Source: Actinomycetota bacterium (GTDB lineage: Bacteria > Actinomycetota > Thermoleophilia > RBG-16-64-13). Taken from it: 6,976 nt of DNA. The notes beneath the pieces were generated by a model that made no database searches, was not told the origin of the DNA, and saw nothing but the letters and a program-made list of their open reading frames with translations. Each line of letters opens with the position of its first letter. Within the stretch, counting starts at the first letter, position 1. The stretch is taken from contig JAMDDA010000095.1 of NCBI GenBank assembly GCA_023488925.1, positions 1 to 6,976 of the forward strand, written 5' to 3'. Shown one piece after another: positions 1 to 4,744 of the stretch. The position numbers were made by a program, and so were the translations under genes.

Positions 1-591
1 GGGTGGGCGCCCGGTTCCGCGCAAGTAACGCAGGGCATGAAGGAACAGATCCACGTCACGCAGAGGGCGACCGTCGTCGGAGAAGGCGGCCGCCCCGGCT
101 TCCGCCAGCTCCCGCAGTTCGGCCAGGGCCTCCCCGCGCAGACCCCGACTGACCGCACCCACTTGACCCACGCGCACGGAGGCCCGCTCTGCGGCCTGAT
201 CGAGCACCCAGGTAGCCAGGGGGCCGGTGTCTACCACCGGGTCGGTGTTGGCCATGCCGACCACCACCACGAATCCCCCGGCCGCCGCCGCCCGAGTCGC
301 CGAGGCCAGGTCTTCCTTGTACTCCTGACCCGGAGTACGCAGGTGGGCGTGGATATCGACGAATCCGGGGAATACGGCGCACCCGGCGGCTCCCTCCACA
401 ACCCGCGCGCCGGAGGAGACAGGCAGGTCTTCGCCGACGGCGGCGATGCGCCCCCCGTCGAGGAGCAGGTCGGCCAGGCAGTCGAGGCCGAGCTCCGGGT
501 CGAGCAGGCGGACGCGGGGCAAGAGGAGACGCACGGGTGGCGCCGGCCGGCAGGCCAGCCGCGGCGCCGGCGGAAGAGCGGAGGGCGACAT
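1..591 (-). CDS. pyrC: Dihydroorotase, class I, N-terminal 197 residues (runs off left edge)
   Basis: Open from an ATG at 591 to base 1 without a stop, so the C-terminal half or more is missing. Dihydroorotase interconverts carbamoyl-aspartate and dihydroorotate in de novo pyrimidine synthesis, in the cytoplasm. Visible family marks are LLDPELGLD near the N-terminus, the metal-binding VDIHAHLRTPGQEYKED (His81, His83), a GMANTDPVVD segment (about 112-121) and AAFSDDGRP (about 168-176). The last includes the Asp that serves as metal ligand in class I enzymes in place of the carboxylated lysine. The ATG at 591 is chosen because an AAAGGA Shine-Dalgarno lies 7 nt upstream and the PyrR element is placed as in pyrB. 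It gives about 18 more residues than most family members have; a GTG at codon 20 would give the usual length but has no visible ribosome binding site. Family identification is firm; the start is likely but not certain. Confidence 0.95.
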   Translation of the reverse strand, partial: MSPSALPPAPRLACRPAPPVRLLLPRVRLLDPELGLDCLADLLLDGGRIAAVGEDLPVSSGARVVEGAAGCAVFPGFVDIHAHLRTPGQEYKEDLASATRAAAAGGFVVVVGMANTDPVVDTGPLATWVLDQAAERASVRVGQVGAVSRGLRGEALAELRELAEAGAAAFSDDGRPLRDVDLFLHALRYLRGTGRPP

Positions 592-598
592 TGGGGTT

Positions 599-628
599 CC
601 TTTCGGTCTCACGGGACACGTTTAAAGG
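599..628 (-). promoter_or_regulatory. PyrR-binding RNA hairpin in the pyrC leader
   Basis: Read as RNA on the minus strand, this 30-nt element folds as a lower stem CCUUU/AAAGG, a three-base AAA bulge on the 5' side, a CG/CG pair block with one bulged U, and an upper stem GUC/GAC closed by the hexaloop CCGUGA. The hexaloop fits the CNGNGA loop of known PyrR binding loops, and a purine bulge on the 5' arm is also typical. The 3' arm AAAGG is part of the pyrC Shine-Dalgarno, so PyrR bound with UMP or UTP should block ribosome access. It differs from the pyrB copy at one base only, in a degenerate loop position. Confidence 0.85.
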
Positions 629-635
629 CGTCCCT

Positions 636-644
636 ATGGTATCA
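636..644 (-). promoter_or_regulatory. pyrC promoter, extended -10 (TGATACCAT)
   Basis: The -10 hexamer TACCAT (641..636) fits TANNNT and is preceded by TG one base upstream, an extended -10. No good -35 is seen at 17-18 bp spacing, as often with extended -10 promoters. The same hexamer lies at the same distance (7 nt) from the PyrR hairpin at pyrB, which supports both. Transcription would start near 629, giving a leader of about 38 nt. Confidence 0.6.
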
Positions 645-708
645 GTACCCGGGACCGAGGATCCACCACCGGCGACCCGGGCGCTCGGAGGGCGCGGCCT
701 ATTTCGGG

Positions 709-724
709 CCCGTACGGGTAGTAT
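709..724 (+). promoter_or_regulatory. Possible promoter and 10-bp palindrome before the zinc-ribbon gene
   Basis: A perfect palindrome CCCGTACGGG (709-718) directly abuts a TANNNT-type hexamer TAGTAT (719-724), about 47 bp before the GTG start of the downstream gene. No convincing -35 is seen. The palindrome could be an operator, but this is a weak single-site prediction. Confidence 0.3.
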
Positions 725-770
725 GGATGTGTACGGAGTGCCGGGTGTGGTTGGGGCGAAGGAGGAGCTC

Positions 771-1172
771 GTGAGCAAGACCTGCTACAACTGCGGAACC
801 GAGAATGGCGACGTCGAGAGGTTCTGCCGCACGTGCGGTGCCGCCCTCGGGTCCCTGGCCGGCCTGCAACAATCAGGCATTCAGGCCGGAGCGGCCGAGG
901 AGCGCATCCTGTGGGAGAACGGCGAGATCAGCCTCACCACCGCCGCCGTCCTCATCGGCATGGACACCGACGCCCCCGACGTCGTGCCTTTGGAGACCAT
1001 CTACGACGTCGTGCTCGAGGACAGGTGCGTCATCCTCAAGGTAAAAGACGGCGACGACAGGTATTGCATGCTCGACGACCCGAACGAGCTCGCCACCCTC
1101 ATTCGGGAGCACATGTTGCGCCCCCGCCTGGCCCACGGCCGGAAAGACCTGGGGTATATCCCCCCGGAGTGA
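771..1172 (+). CDS. Small zinc-ribbon protein of unknown function
   Basis: Encodes 133 residues. The GTG at 771 is chosen because AAGGAGG ends 5 nt upstream and because translation from it begins directly with the conserved-looking domain; in-frame ATGs further upstream have no such site. Residues 5-22 form a CxxC...CxxC zinc ribbon (Cys5, Cys8, Cys19, Cys22) of the type found at the N-terminus of many small bacterial proteins. A linker (about 25-44) follows. Then residues 45-115 alternate short hydrophobic strands (ILWENGEISLT, VVPLETIYDVVLED, CVILKVKDGDDRYCML) and end in a helix (PNELATLIREHM), reminiscent of a PH-like or GRAM-like fold. There is no membrane segment or signal peptide, so it is probably cytoplasmic. 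It is transcribed divergently from pyrC and converges on the iron permease gene. The function is not known; the PH-like assignment is an inference from the strand pattern. Confidence 0.8.
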   Translation: MSKTCYNCGTENGDVERFCRTCGAALGSLAGLQQSGIQAGAAEERILWENGEISLTTAAVLIGMDTDAPDVVPLETIYDVVLEDRCVILKVKDGDDRYCMLDDPNELATLIREHMLRPRLAHGRKDLGYIPPE

Positions 1173-1178
1173 ACGATC

Positions 1179-1191
1179 CACCCGAAGGGTG
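1179..1191 (+). terminator. Short hairpin just after the zinc-ribbon gene
   Basis: CACCC-GAA-GGGTG forms a 5-bp perfect stem with a 3-nt loop, starting 6 nt after the stop codon. It has no T tract. It may act with the larger hairpin downstream. Confidence 0.3.
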
Positions 1192-1205
1192 AGGGTACGC
1201 CCGGG

Positions 1206-1233
1206 GGTCGCCCGGGGCGAACCCCGGGCGACC
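1206..1233. terminator. 12-bp perfect hairpin between convergent genes, probable bidirectional terminator
   Basis: The left arm GGTCGCCCGGGG (1206-1217) and right arm CCCCGGGCGACC (1222-1233) are exact reverse complements around the loop CGAA; on the minus strand the loop reads TTCG. It lies 33 bp after the stop of the plus-strand zinc-ribbon gene and 109 bp after the stop of the minus-strand permease gene. The lack of a T tract is common for terminators of high-GC bacteria. The stem is certain; the terminator role is inferred from stability and position. Confidence 0.5.
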
Positions 1234-1260
1234 GGTCTGGGAGTGAGAGTCAGGGCGGGG

Positions 1261-1300
1261 GACCGGCTCACCGGGCGGCGGACCGGCTCACCGCCCAGGT
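1261..1300. repeat. Two tandem 20-bp units sharing a 13-bp identical core
   Basis: GACCGGCTCACCG occurs at 1261-1273 and again at 1281-1293. GGGCGG (1273-1278) can also pair with CCGCCC (1291-1296) around a 12-nt loop. The rest of 1173-1342 holds no gene. The tandem copy could be a chance duplication in GC-rich spacer, or part of the 3' end of the permease transcript. Confidence 0.5.
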
Positions 1301-1342
1301 TGTCTCCCCCTTGCCCGGCGAAGCTCGGCGGCCCGCCCGCCT

Positions 1343-2206
1343 TCACCGCGCCGCCGGCTCTTCCCCGGTGACCCGCTCCACTCCCGAGGTGCCGCTCGTA
1401 AGGCCCACACTCCGCGCGGGGCGCAAGAAAAGGAAGCCCACGGACAGCAGGTAGGCCCAGTACGCCGCCACCTCGACGAGCGAAGGATCGCCGTTATAGC
1501 CCACGAGTCCCTTGAGGAGGGCGCCCCACCCGACTTTCTCGTTCAAGATGCCGTTCGTGTCCCAGAGATGCTCCACCACGGCCGGCAGCAGGCCGAACTC
1601 CTGCAGCTCGTGGATGCCGTACGCCAGCAGGCCGGCGCCCAAGACCAGGAGCAGCGCGCCCGTCGCCCAGAAGAACTTCCCCAGATCGAGCCGGATACTC
1701 CCCCGGTAGAGGGCGTAGCCGACGGCAACGGCCCCGACCAGGCCGAGAACGGCCCCCCCGGCGCCGGCCGCCGTGCCGGTGGACGTGAGCGCCGCGAACA
1801 GGAAAAGGGCGGTCTCGAGCCCCTCCCGCAGAACGGCTGCGAAAGCCAGCAGCCCCACGGCCCAGCCCGAACCCAGCCCCGCTGCCGCGCTCACCTTGGC
1901 ATCGATCTCGGCGGCCATGTAGCGGGCCTGCCGACGCATCCAGAAGATCATGAAGGTGAGTACGCCCACGGCCGCCAGACTGGCCGCCCCTTCCACGGCC
2001 TCCCCGACATCGTCGGGCAGGCTGCCCACGGTCAAGCCAAAGCCGAGTCCGGCCGCCAAGCTCAGTCCGACGGCGGCACCCACCCCATACCAAACCGACC
2101 GCACCATTCGCTGGGCGCCGGCCTTCCGCACCGCCGCCAGCACGAGACCCACGATCAGGGCCGCCTCCAGACCCTCCCGCAACGTGATCAGGAAGGATGA
2201 AACCAT
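1343..2206 (-). CDS. efeU: FTR1/EfeU-family iron permease
   Basis: Encodes a 287-residue polytopic membrane protein. Two REGLE motifs mark the FTR1 family: REGLEAALIV (residues 10-19) in the first membrane helix and REGLETALFL (127-136) in the fourth. In yeast Ftr1p and bacterial EfeU these glutamates bind iron during transport. About seven membrane segments are visible (roughly 4-27, 38-60, 73-93, 115-140, 150-168, 178-197 and 247-262), as expected, and the length is normal. The ATG at 2206 has AGGAGG 4 nt upstream and puts the first REGLE at the usual distance from the N-terminus. EfeO and EfeB, the periplasmic partners in the Efe system, are not encoded beside it, so it stands alone here. 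An iron box over its promoter supports iron as the substrate. The symbol is used for the family; transport of Fe2+ versus Fe3+, or of lead as in PbrT-like relatives, cannot be told from the sequence. Confidence 0.92.
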   Translation of the reverse strand: MVSSFLITLREGLEAALIVGLVLAAVRKAGAQRMVRSVWYGVGAAVGLSLAAGLGFGLTVGSLPDDVGEAVEGAASLAAVGVLTFMIFWMRRQARYMAAEIDAKVSAAAGLGSGWAVGLLAFAAVLREGLETALFLFAALTSTGTAAGAGGAVLGLVGAVAVGYALYRGSIRLDLGKFFWATGALLLVLGAGLLAYGIHELQEFGLLPAVVEHLWDTNGILNEKVGWGALLKGLVGYNGDPSLVEVAAYWAYLLSVGFLFLRPARSVGLTSGTSGVERVTGEEPAAR

Positions 2207-2303
2207 GGAACCTCCTCACGGGCGCGAAGGCGACGTCCCCGTTGCCCATTCGTCGTGGTGATACCGCGGGGCCGCCGCGCTTCCTCATGGCTAACGTCGC
2301 GTA

Positions 2304-2317
2304 TTAGGCTACCCTAA
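2304..2317. promoter_or_regulatory. Iron box (DtxR/IdeR-type operator) upstream of efeU
   Basis: TTAGG-CTAC-CCTAA is a perfect 5-4-5 inverted repeat. It matches 13 of 14 bases of the right part of the DtxR/IdeR consensus (TTAGGCTAACCTAA); the outer left arm of the 19-bp site is poorly conserved. It covers the predicted -10 of efeU, so a metal-loaded DtxR-family repressor would occlude RNA polymerase when iron is plentiful. Confidence 0.65.
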
Positions 2318-2334
2318 GGCACGGCCGAAGGCAA
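2306..2334 (-). promoter_or_regulatory. efeU promoter (TTGCCT - 17 bp - TAGCCT)
   Basis: The -35 TTGCCT (2334..2329) matches TTGACA at 4 of 6 positions, and the -10 TAGCCT (2311..2306) fits TANNNT, with an optimal 17-bp spacer. Transcription would start near 2299, leaving a leader of about 90 nt. The leader contains one small hairpin (CGCGG/CCGCG, 2265-2279) but nothing recognisable as a riboswitch. Confidence 0.55.
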
Positions 2335-2374
2335 GGGCTTTTTCCCGACAGATATCGCCTCGCTTGCAGAGGGC

Positions 2375-2387
2375 GGGCGGCTCGCCC
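2375..2387 (-). terminator. Small GC hairpin right after pyrB
   Basis: GGGCG-AGC-CGCCC, read on the minus strand, is a perfect 5-bp stem starting 1 nt after the pyrB stop. No T tract follows. It may end pyrB transcription before the efeU promoter, but so short a GC stem could easily arise by chance here. Confidence 0.25.
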
Positions 2388-2388
2388 C

Positions 2389-3300
2389 TCAGGCCGCTTG
2401 CGGATGGGGCGCCAGCACGTGGTACAGGATGGCCATGCGCACGGCCAACCCCGACTCCACCTGATGCAGGATCAGTGAGCGGTCGCTGTCGGCCAAGTCG
2501 CCCGTGATCTCCACGCCTCGGTTGATGGGGCCCGGGTGCATCACGCGCTGGTCGGGGCGCAGTCTTCGCGGGGAAAGCCCCCAGAGCCGGCTGTATTCCC
2601 GCAGACTGGGCACCGGAGGCACCTTGCCCTTGGCCCGCTCGAGCTGCATGCGCAACACGTAGACCACGTCCACCTCGTCCAGGGCCTCCAGGTCGTGGTA
2701 CACGGGGACCCCCCAGTGCTCGATGCCGGGAGGGATGAGGGTGGGCGGGCCCACCAGACGGACGTCGATGCCCATCTTCCGGAAGCCGAATACATTCGAA
2801 CGGGCCACCCGGCTGCGGAGGACGTCCCCCACGATCGCCACCTTGAGACCCTCCAGCCGGCCGTAGGTGCGGCGCAGGCTGTAGAGGTCGAGCAGGCACT
2901 GCGTGGGGTGCTCCCCGGCCCCGTCGCCGGCGTTCACCACGCGGGCGGTGGTGTACCGCGCCGCCATGCGGCAGGCCCCCACCTGGTGGTGGCGCATCAC
3001 GATGATGTCCGGCCGGTAGCTCTCCAGGGTGAGGATGGTGTCTTTCAGGCTCTCGCCCTTGCTGACGCTCGATCCCGAGGCTTTGATGTTCACCACATCG
3101 GCCGAGAGACGCTTGCCGGCCAGCTCGAACGAGGTGAGGGTTCTGGTGGAGGCTTCGAAGAACATGTTGATCTGGGTACGGCCCCGCAGGGTGGGGACCT
3201 TCTTGATGGGGCGCGAAGCCACCTCCAGGAAGCCGTCGCTCAGCCGGAAGAGGGTGTCGATGTCGGCCGGGGAGAGATCGTCGACGGAGAGCAAGTGCAT
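2389..3300 (-). CDS. pyrB: Aspartate carbamoyltransferase catalytic subunit
   Basis: Encodes 303 residues, the normal length. It condenses carbamoyl phosphate with aspartate, the committed step of pyrimidine synthesis. Carbamoyl-phosphate binding motifs are FFEASTRT (47-54), KGESLKDT (81-88) and HPTQ (131-134). Aspartate-side and domain-closure motifs include VGDVLRSRVARSN (157-169), YVLRMQLER (214-222) and HPGPINRGVEI (255-265). All are intact, and the aspartate-side signature separates it from ornithine carbamoyltransferase. The position after STRT is Leu, where Arg or Lys is frequent. No pyrI regulatory subunit is nearby. The ATG at 3300 has AAAGGGA as ribosome binding site with 7 nt between the G run and the start, inside the PyrR hairpin. 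The gene has its own promoter and is separated from pyrC by efeU and the zinc-ribbon gene, so it looks monocistronic. Confidence 0.97.
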   Translation of the reverse strand: MHLLSVDDLSPADIDTLFRLSDGFLEVASRPIKKVPTLRGRTQINMFFEASTRTLTSFELAGKRLSADVVNIKASGSSVSKGESLKDTILTLESYRPDIIVMRHHQVGACRMAARYTTARVVNAGDGAGEHPTQCLLDLYSLRRTYGRLEGLKVAIVGDVLRSRVARSNVFGFRKMGIDVRLVGPPTLIPPGIEHWGVPVYHDLEALDEVDVVYVLRMQLERAKGKVPPVPSLREYSRLWGLSPRRLRPDQRVMHPGPINRGVEITGDLADSDRSLILHQVESGLAVRMAILYHVLAPHPQAA

Positions 3301-3308
3301 GGCGGTTC

Positions 3309-3338
3309 CCTTTCGGTCTCACAGGACACGTTTAAAGG
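3309..3338 (-). promoter_or_regulatory. PyrR-binding RNA hairpin in the pyrB leader
   Basis: It has the same structure as the pyrC element: lower stem CCUUU/AAAGG, 5' AAA bulge, CG/CG with a bulged U, and upper stem GUC/GAC, here with hexaloop CUGUGA (fits CNGNGA). Across 30 nt it differs from the pyrC copy only at the second loop base (U for C). The 3' arm is the core of the pyrB Shine-Dalgarno. No terminator-like hairpin with a T run follows before the start codon, which argues for translational rather than attenuation control. Confidence 0.87.
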
Positions 3339-3345
3339 TCGTCTC

Positions 3346-3351
3346 ATGGTA
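3346..3351 (-). promoter_or_regulatory. pyrB promoter -10 (TACCAT)
   Basis: This hexamer is identical to the pyrC -10 and, as there, ends 7 nt before the PyrR hairpin. The -35 region (TTCTCG at 17-bp spacing) is poor and there is no TG extension. The start would be near 3339, giving a leader of about 39 nt. Confidence 0.5.
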
Positions 3352-3396
3352 GCGCCTGCCGGCGCCCGCGAGAAGGGCTCCGGTTCACCATGCGGT

Positions 3397-3432
3397 GCGA
3401 TCCCCCCGAATAACCGCAGCGCCTCGTGCTAC
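3397..3432. repeat. 36-bp imperfect direct repeat, copy 1
   Basis: This matches 3468-3503 at 32 of 36 bases, and its last 21 bases (3412-3432) are identical to 3483-3503. The two copies have a 71-bp period. The stretch between pyrB and the next gene contains no reading frame I can support. Confidence 0.8.
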
Positions 3433-3452
3433 TCGGTACGAGCGCGAGGCGC
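3419..3452. repeat. Inverted repeat spanning the end of repeat copy 1
   Basis: GCGCCTCG (3419-3426) is the exact reverse complement of CGAGGCGC (3445-3452). A competing inner pairing is CTCGT (3423-3427) with ACGAG (3438-3442). It could be a terminator-like or operator structure between divergent promoters. Copy 2 of the direct repeat lacks the right arm. Confidence 0.5.
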
Positions 3453-3467
3453 GGACGCTCACGACCC

Positions 3468-3503
3468 GCGATCCACCCCAGCAACCGCAGCGCCTCGTGC
3501 TAC
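3468..3503. repeat. 36-bp imperfect direct repeat, copy 2
   Basis: This is the partner of 3397-3432. Its 3' end runs into a good extended -10 sequence (TGCTACAGT), while copy 1 reads TGCTACTCG at the same place and does not fit TANNNT. Copy 1 may therefore be a decayed or silent promoter copy, or both may be binding sites for one regulator. Confidence 0.8.
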
Positions 3504-3506
3504 AGT
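3498..3506 (+). promoter_or_regulatory. Extended -10 promoter of the Trp-rich orphan gene
   Basis: TGC-TACAGT is an extended -10 of the TGNTANNNT form. No clear -35 is present. Transcription from about 3513 would give a leader of about 40 nt to the ATG at 3553. Confidence 0.45.
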
Positions 3507-3552
3507 GCACCTATCCCTCGGTGAAGCCGCGTCGCTCCGAAAGGGGGCCGCC

Positions 3553-4137
3553 ATGTCCAAGACACTCACCCTGCCCGCCCGCCACGAGGGTCCCCACGCC
3601 TGGCTCGGCCGGCTGGTGCGCGCCGACGCCGAACGTCGCCTCGCCCGGGGCCACTCGGTGGGGATCACCCTGGCCGCACTCACCCAGGCGGAATGGGACT
3701 GGCTCAAGAACGGCTGGTGCTGGGCTCGGCCGGACCGCACCCGCCTCACCTTCGACGAGCCCAACGACTACCTCGACACGCTGGTGGCCCGCCACGCCGA
3801 GAAACACCTGGCCGTCTCCGACCAGCTCGACGCCTCGTTGCCCGCCGACCACCCCGCCCGCCTCGAGAAAGCCGCCCGACCCCGAGAACAACGCCTCGCG
3901 GCGCTGCGCGCGGCCATCTGGGCCCATCTGGCCCACGGCTTCTGCCGGATCGAGGACGACGGCGACGACATCGTGTGGTGGCATCTCACCAAGGAGACTT
4001 TCGTGCCTTTTGACGCCGACTACAACCTGGCCTACGTGGAGTGGCAAGGTCTCTTCCGGCAAATCGGCCAGTCGGTGCAGCACCCGGACAACCGGCCGTA
4101 CCTCGGACCCTCCCGGCCCCGCAAACCGCTGCCGTGA
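3553..4137 (+). CDS. Trp-rich hypothetical protein, 194 residues
   Basis: I do not recognise the family. The ATG at 3553 has AAGGGGG 5 nt upstream and follows the only good promoter in the spacer; the open frame extends far upstream but only as antisense to pyrB. The protein is soluble, with no signal peptide or membrane helix. It holds nine Trp (17, 48, 50, 55, 57, 123, 142, 143, 164), among them the clusters EWDWLKNGWCW (47-57) and DDIVWWHLT (138-146). A long charged, probably helical middle part (about 70-128, from NDYLDTLVARHAEKH to AALRAAIWAHLAH) is followed by a short acidic hairpin-like segment IEDDGDDIVWW. The Pro- and Arg-rich C-terminus (about 182-194) is probably disordered. Its coding use looks like that of its neighbours, with C or G in most third positions. 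It converges on pyrR with only 16 bp between the stops. No function can be assigned. Confidence 0.8.
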   Translation: MSKTLTLPARHEGPHAWLGRLVRADAERRLARGHSVGITLAALTQAEWDWLKNGWCWARPDRTRLTFDEPNDYLDTLVARHAEKHLAVSDQLDASLPADHPARLEKAARPREQRLAALRAAIWAHLAHGFCRIEDDGDDIVWWHLTKETFVPFDADYNLAYVEWQGLFRQIGQSVQHPDNRPYLGPSRPRKPLP

Positions 4138-4153
4138 CTCCGGGAATCCCGTC

Positions 4154-4744
4154 TCACTCCGCGGGGGCGCGCCGCTCCAGCACCACCTCGTCTACCCCGT
4201 CCAGCTCGACCAACCGCACGCTGATCCGTTCGCTGCGGCTGGTGGGCACGTTCTTGCCCACGAAATCCGGGCGGATGGGGAGTTCGCGATGACCGCGGTC
4301 CACCAAGACAGCGAGCCTCACGGCGCTGGGACGACCATAGTCGAACAGGGCGTCGATGGCCGCCCGGATGGTGCGCCCCGTGAAGAGCACATCGTCTACC
4401 AACACGATCGTGCGCCCTTCGACGGCGAAAGGTACCGAGGTGGAATGCACCACCGGCTGGTCGTAGGCCGACCCGGGCACGCGGGTGTCGATATCATCGC
4501 GGTAGAAGGTGATATCGATCGCCCCGGTGGGCGGACGGATGCCGTAATGCTCGGCAAGCAGGTCGGCCAGGCGGGCGGCCAGCTCCACCCCGCGGCGCTG
4601 GATACCGACCAGGGCAAGATCACCCAGCTCCGGAGACTGTTCGGCGATCTCGTGAGCGATGCGCGTGAGCGTGCGGCGCAGCCGCCCGCCGTCGAGCAGG
4701 ACCTTCTCACCACCCTCCGCTCCGGTCGCCCCTCCGCTCAACAC
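4154..4744 (-). CDS. pyrR: Bifunctional pyr RNA-binding regulator / uracil phosphoribosyltransferase
   Basis: Encodes 196 residues; PyrR proteins are usually near 180. PyrR binds hairpins in pyr mRNA leaders when charged with UMP or UTP; PRPP counteracts this. Many PyrR also convert uracil plus PRPP to UMP. The PRPP-binding motif [12 protein letters not shown] (114-125) is intact. Other family marks are [12 protein letters not shown] (22-33), [12 protein letters not shown] (45-56), TFYRDDI (79-85) and [23 protein letters not shown] (147-169). The GTG at 4744 overlaps the opcA stop by 7 bases (GTGTTGA), pointing to translational coupling; an adjacent in-frame TTG at 4741 would give better spacing to GGAGG and is an alternative. 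About ten N-terminal residues rich in Gly and Ala are extra. No PyrR hairpin or promoter is seen in front, so it should be expressed with opcA and zwf. Targets are very likely the two hairpins before pyrB and pyrC. Confidence 0.95.
   Translation of the reverse strand: MLSGGATGAEGGEKVLLDGGRLRRTLTRIAHEIAEQSPELGDLALVGIQRRGVELAARLADLLAEHYGIRPPTGAIDITFYRDDIDTRVPGSAYDQPVVHSTSVPFAVEGRTIVLVDDVLFTGRTIRAAIDALFDYGRPSAVRLAVLVDRGHRELPIRPDFVGKNVPTSRSERISVRLVELDGVDEVVLERRAPAE

Noticed and set aside
56..778. 240-codon minus-strand frame over pyrC
   Set aside because: It is an Arg- and Gly-rich shadow of the dihydroorotase frame, which carries HAHLR and FSDDG.
1494..2288. 264-codon minus-strand open frame beginning with ATG before efeU
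   Set aside because: It overlaps efeU in another frame and gives an Arg- and Gly-rich product without family features. The efeU frame has membrane helices and two REGLE motifs.
2207..2305. Riboswitch in the roughly 90-nt efeU leader
   Set aside because: Only one 5-bp hairpin is visible, with no conserved motif of a known metal riboswitch.
2536..3552. Very long plus-strand open frame continuing into the Trp-rich gene
   Set aside because: Its first kilobase is antisense to pyrB, whose motifs are unmistakable. Only the part from 3553, with a ribosome binding site and promoter, is supported.
4141..4151. Small inverted repeat CGGG-AAT-CCCG between the convergent stops
   Set aside because: A 4-bp stem is too small to call as a terminator in GC-rich DNA, although the convergent position is suitable.
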